From Pirellulales bacterium (GTDB lineage: Bacteria; Planctomycetota; Planctomycetia; Pirellulales; JAICIG01): 37,212 bases of DNA. Position numbers and translations under genes: made by a program. Of the stretch, positions 1 through 8,112 are shown one piece after another. The notes beneath the pieces are model-generated. The model was not told where the DNA came from. It was given only the letters and a program-made list of their open reading frames with translations, and searched no databases. The stretch covers positions 1 to 37,212 of the forward strand of contig JAICLL010000048.1 in assembly GCA_025927475.1 (NCBI GenBank). Reading direction: 5' to 3'. Each line of letters begins with the position of its first letter. The stretch's first letter is position 1.

Positions 1-232
1 ACTTCATCGCGGCATCCCTTCCTCGGACGCCGCTAACCTAGCCCAACCCCGCCGCGTTACCCAAGACCAATTTCCCTCGCGCTCTGTTGTCCCGCCGGAT
101 CCGCAGCGGCTGCCAACATGGTCGCGGGACTAAACTGTTACAAGCATGTCGGCTTGAGCCACGAGCGCCGGGCGACGTTTGGCCGAGCGCAGATTCGAAT
201 TGGGATACAACACTAAGACGACATCGCCACGG
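1..232. other. Left-edge region without a gene
   Basis: I see no credible coding frame, RNA gene or strong repeat here. It lies downstream of the small minus-strand gene that ends at 233. It may hold that gene's 3' end and the upstream region of something outside the window. Confidence 0.4.
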
Positions 233-460
233 TTAAATGGCTTCGTAGATGTCCATTTCAGGGCGGTCCCAGTCGTCAGCGAACGCGGCCAACCGTCGGC
301 GAAGATCGGCCGCTTGACGCTCGTCGATGCCTCTTGCCGCCATGTCGACTAAAGCCGGCGCTAGGAACGTTACCAGCACCCGGCCGGTGGCATTGGGCGG
401 GGCTGGTTCTAGCAACTCAACCCTGCCATCCCGATACACCCCTTCAACAGAGCTCAGCAT
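233..460 (-). CDS. Small antitoxin-like protein (DUF104/AF2212-like N-terminus)
   Basis: A protein of about 75 residues. It opens with the pattern VEGVYRDGRVELLEP, followed by a short linker and VLVTFL. This resembles the small beta-rich antitoxin-like proteins of the DUF104/AF2212 type, which are common beside PIN-domain toxins. The C-terminal half is charged and helical (RQAADLRRRLAAFADDW). Two in-frame ATGs exist, at 466 and 460. A GAGG motif sits 7 bases before the inner ATG but only 2 before the outer one, so 460 is preferred. No toxin gene follows: only about 230 bases remain to the window edge downstream, and the next gene upstream is a ceramidase. It may therefore be an orphan, or its partner may lie outside the window. 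The family call is by resemblance only. Confidence 0.55.
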   Translation of the reverse strand: MLSSVEGVYRDGRVELLEPAPPNATGRVLVTFLAPALVDMAARGIDERQAADLRRRLAAFADDWDRPEMDIYEAI

Positions 461-588
461 ATTCATACCTCACACGGTGCATTCTCGCCTCCCTTGAAGT
501 CTAGCTGAACCTCGGCACTGAATGAAGGACTCATGAGAACCAGACCGACCGCCTCTGACCGCTGCCGGCCAGCGGCCGAACAATGCCG

Positions 589-1986
589 CTACTGAGACCT
601 AGCACGGTCTAACCGCCGCCCAGCCCGCCGGGCCAGCTCGCGGACGTGCTCGACCACCACCTCTTGGGCCGAGGGCGCGAAATACCCGATGCCGCCGTGA
701 TACAGCCCGCGGGTTTCATAGCCGCCTTCTTCCAGCACCCGCGCCGACGGCAGATAGCCAAACACGTCGTTGGCGTAGGCCACCACCCAAAGCTGGTTCG
801 GGCCGATCGCCCGCTCGATCAGCTTCAGATAATCGACCACCACTTCGCCCGGCAGCCCCACCACAGTCAGGTCGTCGCCAAACTGCCAGACGGTAAACGG
901 GCATTCATACTCGGTTGGCAGCGACTCTCCTTTGTCCAGCGCGGCAAGCATCTGCTTCGCGGTGAACGGCGCAAAGCGCGTCTTGCCCGCCGCTCGGCGT
1001 TCGAGCTCCTCGCGCGGCGGCGCCGGTTCCAGCGGCAGCGCCACCCGCTCGAAGGCGATCGACAGCGGCCCGCCGATCGTTCGCAACTTTCCTTCGAGCA
1101 CGCGGCACACTTCGCGGCCCAAGGTTTCGCCGTGCTTGCGCGCATCGCCCATCGTGCCGCGCGGATACGGATTGGCATCGCCCGCGCAGCCGAGCAGGAA
1201 CATGGCCGCCACCGCGGGATGCTGCTCTTCGACGTACGCCTGAGCGAAGCCCGCGTAGTCGCCGCACACGCGATAGTTGTCGCCGCCGAGCGTCGTGTTG
1301 TGGACCGCCGCGCCGAACAACACCGCCCGAGGCACGTCGTCTGGCCCGTCGATGCGCAGCACGGGCACGCTGCGATCGACCAGCCCGCGCGGATTCACGC
1401 CCAGCACCACGCCACCCTTGCGAAACTCGCGGCGGTTCATCGCAAACGGCGCCACGCCCTCGCCCAGCGACAAACGGGCGGGCCGCAGCTCGGCCAGCGC
1501 TTCAATGGCTACGTCGGCCACCAGCTCGATCAGCCGCCGCGTGTATTCGACCGTGCGCAGCGCTTCGGCTTCATCGCTGGCCGGCTTCAGCCCCAACGCG
1601 GGTCCGGCGTGAGTGTGCGAAGCGGTGAGCAGAATCTGCTGGCGTTTCAGCCCGGTTTGCTCAGCGATCTTTTCGCAAATCGCCTCGGCCACGGCGGCCG
1701 GAAAGCCGCTCAAGTCAGACGTCACTAGCACCGCCCGCTGACCCTGCGCGTCTTGCAAGGCCAGCGCCTTGGCATGCAGATCGGCCTCGACCGCTTCGAA
1801 GGGCCTGGTGCGGGCGGCGTAGCCCGCCATCGGCACCGGCCGCTCGGGCGTGATCTTGACCTGTTTCAGCCCCACCTTCCACTCCGGCTCGTCGGCGAAC
1901 GACAAGCTACTGGTCGCCAGCAACGCCAGCCAGCAGGCGGCACGGGCGGTGACGGTTATTCGTATCCACTCCAAGAGATTCATCAT
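589..1986 (-). CDS. Secreted neutral/alkaline ceramidase-like protein
   Basis: A protein of 465 residues with an N-terminal signal peptide (hydrophobic core about residues 14-30, ending near SFADEP). The mature part matches the N-terminal catalytic domain of neutral/alkaline non-lysosomal ceramidases: an early ITPERPVPMAGYAAR segment, the zinc-site motif SHTHAGP near residue 123, and a later block containing HNTTLG and LLGCAGDANP. Ceramidases hydrolyse the amide bond of ceramides. Planctomycetes carry many such paralogues whose real substrates are unknown, so sphingolipid cleavage is not certain. The C-terminal immunoglobulin-like domain of full-length ceramidases (usually 650-700 residues in total) is absent. 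GGAG lies 7 bases before the first of two adjacent ATGs, which supports the start. The product is probably periplasmic. The upstream region holds several palindromes. Confidence 0.8.
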   Translation of the reverse strand: MMNLLEWIRITVTARAACWLALLATSSLSFADEPEWKVGLKQVKITPERPVPMAGYAARTRPFEAVEADLHAKALALQDAQGQRAVLVTSDLSGFPAAVAEAICEKIAEQTGLKRQQILLTASHTHAGPALGLKPASDEAEALRTVEYTRRLIELVADVAIEALAELRPARLSLGEGVAPFAMNRREFRKGGVVLGVNPRGLVDRSVPVLRIDGPDDVPRAVLFGAAVHNTTLGGDNYRVCGDYAGFAQAYVEEQHPAVAAMFLLGCAGDANPYPRGTMGDARKHGETLGREVCRVLEGKLRTIGGPLSIAFERVALPLEPAPPREELERRAAGKTRFAPFTAKQMLAALDKGESLPTEYECPFTVWQFGDDLTVVGLPGEVVVDYLKLIERAIGPNQLWVVAYANDVFGYLPSARVLEEGGYETRGLYHGGIGYFAPSAQEVVVEHVRELARRAGRRLDRARSQ

Positions 1987-2069
1987 CGCGGCTCCGTGAT
2001 ATTGCCAGACGCCTCCATCATGCCGCTCGGCATGGCCCAGGGCAAGTTACGAATTGGCGCCGTGGAGCC

Positions 2070-2246
2070 GATGCGCACGGCCGTGCGCATCGCGCCCGAG
2101 ACCGTTGGCCTCTGCTTGCTTCCTCCGCAGTAGGCGGGGGACCGCATCGGCAGCGCGCTGCCGATGGTCAGGCAACCGTCTCGTCGGTCGACCGGCAACT
2201 GGTAACGGTTACCAGTTGGCGCGCCGATCGGTCGCCCGATGGGCGA
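2070..2246. repeat. Cluster of four palindromes upstream of the ceramidase-like gene
   Basis: Four inverted repeats lie within 177 bp. 2070-2091 is a perfect 22 bp palindrome (half-site GATGCGCACGG). 2145-2166 is a second perfect 22 bp palindrome (half-site CATCGGCAGCG). 2196-2218 has 11 bp arms (CAACTGGTAAC) around a single base. 2232-2246 has 6 bp arms (TCGCCC) around GAT. They fill much of the gene-free stretch 1987-2424, between two minus-strand genes. None is followed by a T-run, so they are not classical terminators. They could be operator sites, extruding hairpins or repeat-element remnants. Confidence 0.75.
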
Positions 2247-2424
2247 TTGCGCGGTTCGTTCGACGATTCCAAAACTGGGACAAATCCGAGTTTGCGCCGT
2301 TCTCGGCGCCTGCCCGAGCACCGCTCGCTCTCTACCGCCCCCGGCCTTCCGTTCGCGATCGAAACTGGCCCTGATTCAAAGATCGGTCCCAGCGCACTGC
2401 GATGCGCGTCGAATGGCCTGGAAT

Positions 2425-3078
2425 CTATGGCAAGGCCGCCTCATCGACATATTCCTCGCTCGGCAGAATGCGGCACGTTTCATAGACGGCGAAATTTTCC
2501 GGGAACCAAAACTGCCGCTGCCATTTGCGCCGCTCGGCGTTGGCTGACGATACGGGATCGATCGGGCGCAGCCCAAGCCCCGCCAGATACATCAGCGGCG
2601 AATGGTAAGCGCCGGCGTCGTGGGCCGGCATCATGCGGTTGGCCTGCGCACTCCAAAGGAAGCAATTCCGGCCATCAAAGATCGACGCCAGCTTTTCGGC
2701 GCGAGTGGCCGCGAAGAGGTAGCTGGAGCTTCCCTTCTCTTTCCGGGACATGGCGTTTTTTCGCTCACGCTCGATCACCACCGCCACCGACCGCGGCGCA
2801 TCAGAGTCGGCATCGACGCGGTCCGGCGGTGCGTAAAGCGGCATGACCGCCGCGCGCTCGATCTGCGTGAACCGTTTATCACCGGCAAAGGCGATCCGGT
2901 GCCGTTCCTGCCAATCCCGGACGTGGTGCAGATCCCAGGACATCAACAACCGTGGCTCAACCAGGGCCTCGGTGACGAGGTCGTACTCGACCAGCAAGCT
3001 CTTGAACTTGTCCGCACGCGTCGCCAGCACTTGCTTTAACTCGTCGACAGTCATGGTCACGGGCTTACCCATCTTCAC
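2425..3078 (-). CDS. Hypothetical protein, possibly a remnant
   Basis: An unrecognised protein of up to 217 residues with no signal peptide or membrane segment. The composition looks natural (charged, many aromatics; for example the stretches RADKFKSLLVEYDLV and KWQRQFWFPENF), and the opposite strand offers nothing better. Possible starts are GTG at 3078, ATG at 3072 and ATG at 3054. The frame is in fact open back to a stop near 3264, and the extra 60 residues (containing RLLPDLKSGKLAANWIK) also look protein-like. The original gene may therefore have been longer at its N-terminus and cut by the rearrangement seen at 3184-3649. A distant relation to LolA/RseB-like planctomycete proteins is conceivable but not shown. 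Confidence 0.5.
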   Translation of the reverse strand: MKMGKPVTMTVDELKQVLATRADKFKSLLVEYDLVTEALVEPRLLMSWDLHHVRDWQERHRIAFAGDKRFTQIERAAVMPLYAPPDRVDADSDAPRSVAVVIERERKNAMSRKEKGSSSYLFAATRAEKLASIFDGRNCFLWSAQANRMMPAHDAGAYHSPLMYLAGLGLRPIDPVSSANAERRKWQRQFWFPENFAVYETCRILPSEEYVDEAALP

Positions 3079-3183
3079 GCCTGGCGGGTCGAATGGAGCC
3101 GTTCGAACCGGCCGTGCTGGCTTGATCCAATTGGCCGCCAGCTTGCCCGACTTTAGATCAGGCAGCAGGCGCTGAAGTGGGCC

Positions 3184-3390
3184 GGCGAGCGCGTGCCAGT
3201 AAGTTTGTTGCGAGCTGGCAAGAAGCTCACGCTGCCGTTGCAGATGAGGGCCGAAGGAGAATCGTTATTGAGCCGCCGCAACGACGAATTTCCCACCGTC
3301 TTCGAGCACGACGTGGCGCTCACCGCCAACGAATGCGGCGGGCCGGTCGTCGGCTTAGATGGCAAGGTCTTGGGCGTCACGATAGCGCGA
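3184..3390 (+). pseudogene. Fragment of a PDZ/trypsin-like serine protease-family protein
   Basis: The plus frame reads GERVPVSLLRAGKKLTLPL, which looks like the last strands of a PDZ domain. Then come SRRNDEFPTVFEHDVAL and NECGGPVVGLDGKVLGVTIAR, which resemble the C-terminal strands around the active-site region of HtrA-like proteins. In active members this turn is GNSGGP; here it reads ECGGP, so the serine is lacking. I recall similar serine-less versions in planctomycete proteins. Nothing of the upstream protease or PDZ core is present, and homology stops at about 3390, exactly where the sigma fragment on the other strand ends. I read it as a gene remnant with no usable start. Confidence 0.55.
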
Positions 3391-3649
3391 CGTCGAAATC
3401 AGCCGCCAGCGGCTGGGCGCGCCGGGCTTCGCGGCCTCGCTGCGCGAGCCGGTTGAGGGCTTGCATGGTGGCCACTCTCTTGAGTAATGCCGGCCAATAC
3501 CGGATCGTTTGCCGTCGCGAAAGGTCCAAGACGGCAATGAAGGTATTTTGAAAACAATCCGCCGCGTCCGCCTCCTGGCGCACGATGCGATACACGGCTT
3601 GCCACACCAAGGGGCCGTGGTCTTTCACGATTTGAGGCCAATCCACCAT
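3377..3649 (-). pseudogene. Truncated ECF sigma factor (region 2 only)
   Basis: From the ATG at 3649 the frame gives about 90 residues: WPQIVKDHGPLVWQAVYRIV, EADAADCFQNTFIAVL and YWPALLKRVATMQALNRL. This is sigma-70 region 2 of the planctomycete ECF type, including the DAxDCFQxTF core-binding motif. Region 4, which contacts the -35 element, is missing. The frame stops at 3377, just after an arginine-rich stretch where the linker should begin. The frame is open further upstream to 3802, but those residues do not look like a sigma factor. With region 2 alone it is unlikely to direct transcription. Its cut end coincides with the cut end of the convergent protease fragment, which suggests a single deletion or illegitimate joining. 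Confidence 0.6.
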
Positions 3650-3926
3650 CTGCCGGAACTTAGCTTCCTTAATCTTCTCGTTCGCTGCCGCCCTGCTATA
3701 GTAGTCAAACCAAGCACGCGGTTTCTTACAGCGGGTTGCGAGAAAAACGCGGCGTGAGTGCCCGATTCGGTTTGCGCAGGAGAGGCTTTTGTTTCGACCC
3801 ATTTCGCCGGTATACTAGCATTGCTCGGGGAAACGGAGTTGGGCTCTGCTGGGAAGCAACCCAACCAAGGATGCCCGAGCCCGGGCGGGTCAATGCCGCC
3901 GCGTCCCGGTCGCACCGGGGCATCGC

Positions 3927-4068
3927 CTAGCCCGGATTATTCATCAGCCCACGTAGTATGCCTCCCACGGCGGTCATACACCAACCCGAAGCGCAAGCGA
4001 GGTAAGTTCATTGACGAGCCTCGCTTGCGCTTCGGGTTCGTGTGGGCTGATGAATAATCCGGGCTAGG
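3927..4068. repeat. Nested inverted-repeat element (MITE-like)
   Basis: Outer arms 3927-3953 and 4042-4068 are perfect 27 bp inverted repeats (outer end CCTAGCCCGGATTATTCATC). Inner arms 3983-4002 and 4019-4038 are perfect 20 bp inverted repeats (AACCCGAAGCGCAAGCGAGG) around a 16 bp loop. Between the arms there are 29 bases on the left and only 3 on the right, so the element is asymmetric. The inner arm gives NPKRKRG when translated, a string I recall from many spurious planctomycete ORFs. The element separates the sigma fragment from nrnA. It could be a non-autonomous mobile element or an RNA hairpin. No T-run follows. Confidence 0.85.
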
Positions 4069-4105
4069 CTCTGCCCCAGCCACCAGAATCGAGATCGTTT
4101 GACTC

Positions 4106-5089
4106 ATGCCGATCAATTGGCCGCGCTTTAAGGAACTTGTTGGCACGCATCAGCGTTTTTTGCTCACCAGTCACGTGCGGCCCGATTGCGATGCGCTGGG
4201 CAGCGAACTGGGCATGGCCTGCGTGCTCGAGGCGCTCGGCAAGCAGGCGCTGATCGTCAACGCCCAGAAAACACCGCCCAACCTGGCCTGGATCGACCCG
4301 GAGCGGAAGATCCAAACCCTCGGCGCCGATATGCAGTTGGCTGATTTGCAAACGATCGAAGTTTTCATGGTGCTCGACACCAGCGCCTGGGCCCAGTTGG
4401 GCGACATGGCCCTCGCTCTGCGTTCGACCGCCGCCAGAAAAGTGGTGCTCGATCATCACGTCAGCGAAGACGATCTGGGCGCCGAAGCGTTTAAGGACAC
4501 GCAGGCCGAGGCCACCGGGCGGTTGGTGCTCGAAGCCGCCGGCCAGTTGGGCGTGAAGCTGACGAGCGAAATCGCCACCCCGCTGTTCGCGGCCATCGCC
4601 ACCGACACCGGCTGGTTTCGCTTCGGATCGACCACCGGCGACACGCTGCGGTTCGCCGGGCAACTGATCGACGCCGGCGCCAAGCCCACCGAAATCTACC
4701 GGCAACTGTATGAGCAAGACAGCCTGGCGCGGTTGCAGCTTGTCGGGCGCACGCTGGCCCGAACGCAATCGGAACTGGCGGGACGGCTCATTCACACCGC
4801 GATTTTTCAAGACGACTTTTCGGCCACCGGCGCGCTGCCCTCCGATACCGAAGACGTGATCAACATGACCCTCGGCGTGACGGGCACCCAGGTGGCGGTG
4901 ATCTTGGTCGAGCAGCCGACGCAGAAGTTCAAAATCAGCTTTCGCAGTCGCTCGTCGGTCGATTGCAGCCGGTTGGCCGAGCAATTTGGCGGCGGCGGAC
5001 ACAAGGCCGCCGCCGGCGCGATGGTCGATGGGCCGTTCGCCGTCGCGCAGAGCAAAGTTCTTGACGCTGTGCGCGCAGCCATGCAATAA
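4106..5089 (+). CDS. nrnA: DHH/DHHA1 phosphoesterase, NrnA-like
   Basis: A protein of 327 residues, the usual size for NrnA, the cytoplasmic enzyme that degrades 2-5 nt nano-RNAs and in many bacteria also dephosphorylates pAp. The DHH domain shows the metal-binding RPDCDALGSELG (Asp27 and Asp29), a VLDTSAW segment and the DHH motif VLDHHV (residues 116-118). The C-terminal DHHA1 domain carries the substrate-binding GGGGHKAAAGA (residues 295-305). The ATG at 4106 lies directly ahead of the conserved N-terminus, although no strong Shine-Dalgarno site precedes it. It may be expressed alone: an inverted repeat lies upstream, and a separate promoter candidate for the Rieske gene overlaps its 3' end. 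Confidence 0.9.
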   Translation: MPINWPRFKELVGTHQRFLLTSHVRPDCDALGSELGMACVLEALGKQALIVNAQKTPPNLAWIDPERKIQTLGADMQLADLQTIEVFMVLDTSAWAQLGDMALALRSTAARKVVLDHHVSEDDLGAEAFKDTQAEATGRLVLEAAGQLGVKLTSEIATPLFAAIATDTGWFRFGSTTGDTLRFAGQLIDAGAKPTEIYRQLYEQDSLARLQLVGRTLARTQSELAGRLIHTAIFQDDFSATGALPSDTEDVINMTLGVTGTQVAVILVEQPTQKFKISFRSRSSVDCSRLAEQFGGGGHKAAAGAMVDGPFAVAQSKVLDAVRAAMQ

Positions 5090-5090
5090 T
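5061..5090 (+). promoter_or_regulatory. Candidate sigma-70 promoter for the Rieske/cytochrome b operon
   Basis: TTGACG (5061-5066), an 18 bp spacer and AATAAT (5085-5090) overlap the end of nrnA. The predicted start is near 5097, giving a leader of about 80 bases that contains the palindrome at 5104-5130. The match is good but the assignment is by eye. Confidence 0.4.
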
Positions 5091-5103
5091 CGCTGCCGCC
5101 AAA

Positions 5104-5130
5104 GTCGCCTTTCGCGGAGCGAAAGACGAC
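5104..5130. repeat. Dispersed 27 bp palindrome, copy 1
   Basis: An imperfect palindrome reading GTCGCCTTTCGC, a central GGA, then GCGAAAGACGAC. The same element is at 33475-33501 and, with a degraded left arm, at 9171-9197. It is a short intergenic repeat family. Here it would form a hairpin in the leader of the Rieske gene. Confidence 0.8.
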
Positions 5131-5178
5131 ATTCCCACCAACACCGCCCGCCTCGCGTTACTTCCAAGGAGACTCACT

Positions 5179-5781
5179 ATGGCTAGGCCGAACCAGGCCG
5201 CGGCCGATCTTTCAACCTCCGATGGCAATGAACCGCGCCGCGGCTTTCTGGGCAAGGTGGCCGCGGTGGTCATCGGCGGGCTGATTACGCTTTTTCCGGC
5301 CGCTGCCGGGCTGTTCACGTTTGCCGACCCGCTGAGCCGGCGCGTGGGCGGCGATGACGACCCAAACGAACAGCCAGGCCGGTTGGTGCGCATTACGTCG
5401 CTGGCCGCTGTGCCCGACGACGGCGTGCCGCGGCAGTTTCCCGTGATTGCCGATCGGCAGGACGCTTGGAACCTCTTTCCGGACGAGGCCATCGGCGCGG
5501 TCTATTTGCGGCGCGCACCGGGGAAAGAGCAAATCGAGGCGTTCAATGCCACCTGCCCGCACGCCGGCTGCTTTGTGAATTTCGATCGCAAGCGCAATGT
5601 TTATCAATGCCCTTGCCATGACAGTTCGTTCAATCTCGAGGGGCAATGCGAGCACGGCCCCAGCCCGCGGGCGCTCGATGCGCTGACGACCGAGCTTCGC
5701 GCGGCGGGCGACGAACAAGAAGTCTGGGTGCGCTATGTCGATTACTACGCCGGCAAGAAGGAGCAGATCGCCAAGACATGA
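5179..5781 (+). CDS. qcrA: Rieske [2Fe-2S] subunit of cytochrome bc complex
   Basis: A protein of 200 residues. It has one N-terminal membrane anchor (about residues 26-48, preceded by RRGF, reminiscent of a Tat-type signal) and a periplasmic Rieske domain. The cluster ligands are in CPHAGC (126-131) and CPCHDSSF (144-151), each box giving one Cys and one His, plus the disulfide cysteines. The second box has Asp where CPCHGS is common. It takes electrons from quinol bound to cytochrome b and passes them to cytochrome c. A strong AAGGAGA lies 7 bases before the ATG. Its stop overlaps the start of the cytochrome b gene (ATGA), indicating translational coupling. Confidence 0.93.
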   Translation: MARPNQAAADLSTSDGNEPRRGFLGKVAAVVIGGLITLFPAAAGLFTFADPLSRRVGGDDDPNEQPGRLVRITSLAAVPDDGVPRQFPVIADRQDAWNLFPDEAIGAVYLRRAPGKEQIEAFNATCPHAGCFVNFDRKRNVYQCPCHDSSFNLEGQCEHGPSPRALDALTTELRAAGDEQEVWVRYVDYYAGKKEQIAKT

Positions 5782-7685
5782 ACGCCTTGCTTCAATGGCT
5801 CGACGACCGCACCGGCATCCGCGACCTGGTTCACGCCGCCCTGTTTGAACACATTCCCGGCGGCTCGCGCTATCGTTATGTGTGGGGCAGCACGCTGGTG
5901 TTCGCCTTTGCGGTGCAGGCCATCACCGGCATCTTCTTGTGGATGTGTTACAGCCCCAGCGGGCAAACCGCCTGGGAGAGCGTTTTTTATATCCAGCACG
6001 AGCTGCAGGGCGGCTGGTTGCTGCGCGGCATCCATCACTTCATGGCGCAGGCCATGGTGGTGTTGCTGGCGCTGCACTTGCTGCAAGTGGTGGTCGACGG
6101 CGCCTATCGCGCCCCGCGCGAGGTCAACTTTTGGCTCGGGCTAGTGCTGATGCAAATCGTGCTCGGCCTCTCGCTGACCGGCTACTTGCTGCCTTGGGAT
6201 CAGAAGGGCTACTGGGCCACGCGGGTCGCCACCAACCTGATGGGCATCGTGCCGGTGGTTGGTCCCTCGTTGCAGAAGCTGGTCGTGGGCGGCGCCAGCT
6301 ACGGCCACTACACGTTGACGCGCTTTTTCGCGTTGCACGCGGGCGTGTTGCCGGCCTTGCTGGTCTTCTTTCTGATTCTGCACGTCGCCCTGTTCCGCCG
6401 TCACGGCATTCACACGCGGCTGCCGCATCGCCGCCCCGACACCACCTTCTGGCCCGACCAGGTGCTAAAAGACGCCGTGGCCTGTTTGGCGGTCTTGGCG
6501 GTGGTGCTCTTGTTGGTCGTTTGGCCGGGCTTCAGGGGCGACCATGCGGGGCAGTCGCCGGGCGACTACCTGGGCGCCGAGCTGGGCGCGCCGGCCGATC
6601 CGGCCAACGAATATTCGGCCGCCCGGCCCGAATGGTATTTCCTGTTCCTGTTTCAGTTTCTCAAGCTCTTCGAGTGGCAAGGCAACTCGGAACTTGGCGA
6701 ACTGGTGGGGGCCATCATCATTCCGGGCGCGGTGATGTTGCTGTTGGCGCTGATGCCGTTCATTGGTCGTTGGAAGCTCGGGCATCGCTTCAACATCGCG
6801 CTGCTGGTGGCGCTGCTGGTGGGCGTCGGCGTGCTCACGATGCAGGCGCTGCGCGCCGATCGCATGGCGCAGTATGCGAGCGAGCCTTCGGATGAGGCGG
6901 GAGATTCCGAATTGGCCAAACGCTATGAGGCGTCGGAAAACTATTTGCGCGCGGTTGAGCGCGCCGAGGCCGACGCACAGCGGGCCGTGACCTTGGCCCG
7001 CGCGCCGCAAGGAATTCCGCCCGGCGGCATGCTGTCGATCTTGCATCAAGACCCCAAGACGGAGGGACCGCGGCTGTTTGCCAGGTATTGCGCCAGTTGC
7101 CATACGCACGCCGATTCGGCCATTGTGCCGCCAGAGCCGACGGCGCCCGATCTGACCGGCTTTGCCAGCCGCGCCTGGCTGAGCGGCTTGCTCGATGCCG
7201 AGCAAATCGCCGGACCGCGATATTTTGGAAACACCTCGCACCAGGAAGGCGAGATGGTTGGCTTCGTCAGCGACGATCTCACGAAAGACCAAGCCGAAAT
7301 CGAAGCGATCGTCGCCGCCTTGTCGGCCGAGGCGAAGCTGCCCGGCCAGCGGAAGGCCGATGCCGACGAGGCCAAAACCATCGAGCGCGGGCACGAGCTG
7401 GTCAAGGGCGATGCCGGCTGCACCAACTGCCACAGCTTTCATCCATCGCCGGACGACGCCGGCTCGGCGAGCGCGCCCGACCTGACCGGTTACGGTTCGT
7501 ACGATTGGTTGGCCGGCATGATCGCCAATCCCGAGCACAAGCGCTACTACGGCGAGAACAACGACCGCATGCCCGCCTTTGCCATCAACCCCGATCAGCC
7601 CAAGAACAACATTCTTTCGCCCGAGAATCTCGATCTTGTGGTGCGATGGCTGCGCGGCGATTGGTATGAGCCGGCGCTGCCTTGA
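5778..7685 (+). CDS. Cytochrome b fused to a di-haem cytochrome c
   Basis: A protein of 635 residues that combines a full cytochrome b (N- and C-terminal domains, about residues 1-370) with a C-terminal part holding two c-type haem sites, CASCH (438-442) and CTNCH (548-552). Haem b ligands are visible as His pairs in HHFMAQAMVVLLALH and HAGVLPALLVFFLILH. The first pair has 13 residues between its histidines and the second has 14, the latter being the cytochrome b6-like spacing rather than the bc1-like 13. The Qo-site PEWY motif is present (RPEWYFLFLFQFLK). With the Rieske protein this makes a two-gene quinol:cytochrome c oxidoreductase without a separate cytochrome c1. The start at 5778 overlaps the Rieske stop and gives the expected cytochrome b N-terminus; the longer open frame upstream lies inside the Rieske gene. 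Confidence 0.92.
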   Translation: MNALLQWLDDRTGIRDLVHAALFEHIPGGSRYRYVWGSTLVFAFAVQAITGIFLWMCYSPSGQTAWESVFYIQHELQGGWLLRGIHHFMAQAMVVLLALHLLQVVVDGAYRAPREVNFWLGLVLMQIVLGLSLTGYLLPWDQKGYWATRVATNLMGIVPVVGPSLQKLVVGGASYGHYTLTRFFALHAGVLPALLVFFLILHVALFRRHGIHTRLPHRRPDTTFWPDQVLKDAVACLAVLAVVLLLVVWPGFRGDHAGQSPGDYLGAELGAPADPANEYSAARPEWYFLFLFQFLKLFEWQGNSELGELVGAIIIPGAVMLLLALMPFIGRWKLGHRFNIALLVALLVGVGVLTMQALRADRMAQYASEPSDEAGDSELAKRYEASENYLRAVERAEADAQRAVTLARAPQGIPPGGMLSILHQDPKTEGPRLFARYCASCHTHADSAIVPPEPTAPDLTGFASRAWLSGLLDAEQIAGPRYFGNTSHQEGEMVGFVSDDLTKDQAEIEAIVAALSAEAKLPGQRKADADEAKTIERGHELVKGDAGCTNCHSFHPSPDDAGSASAPDLTGYGSYDWLAGMIANPEHKRYYGENNDRMPAFAINPDQPKNNILSPENLDLVVRWLRGDWYEPALP

Positions 7686-7891
7686 CTCAAACGTCATCGT
7701 TCTTCGATTGGGTCGAGGGTGGCTGTGCCACAGGGCTTATGCCAGCACCACACGATTAGGGCACGACCCAGCCATCGAGTTGGCCGCGGACGCCGAACTC
7801 TCCGTCGCAAAAAAGCCAACCCTTTGCGCCGGGATGGCGCACACCGCGCGTCGGATACGCTGCCATGGCTACTCTCGCACCGGTGGCAGGC

Positions 7892-8014
7892 CCATTATGC
7901 ATAATGCCAGGATTGGCATTATGCATTGACGAGGCACTTTCGCTCCTGCAGAAGGCGGCAAAAAAGGGCCGGAAACCCACCAAGCCAGCTTTGTGGGAGG
8001 ATGCGGGAAGGGGC
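7892..8014. repeat. ~125 bp hairpin element, copy 1
   Basis: Begins with a hairpin of arms GCATAATGCCA / TGGCATTATGC around four bases and continues with a conserved tail containing GAAGGCGGCAAAAAAGGGCC and GGAGGATGCGGGAAG. It is nearly identical to the copy at 8973-9100 and partly matches 8736-8860. The stretch 7686-7891 just before it shows no gene. Confidence 0.85.
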
Positions 8015-8112
8015 CAAAGTAGGTGTCTTTGCCGGCACGAGGGGGTTTTCATCAGCGAGGGTCATTCATGGTTTTGCTCCCGCTCCGGAGCGCGTTGTCT
8101 TATCAAGCAGAT

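Noticed and set aside
646..1728. A 360-codon plus-strand frame opposite the ceramidase-like gene
   Set aside because: No start context or recognisable domain, and a His/Arg/Gln-rich composition. The opposite strand has a signal peptide and zinc-site motifs.
3153..3380. A 75-codon minus-strand frame across the protease fragment
   Set aside because: It has no resemblance to a protein family, and the plus strand there carries recognisable PDZ/trypsin-like motifs.
3937..4146. Small ORFs containing NPKRKRG
   Set aside because: They are translations of the nested inverted repeat rather than genes.
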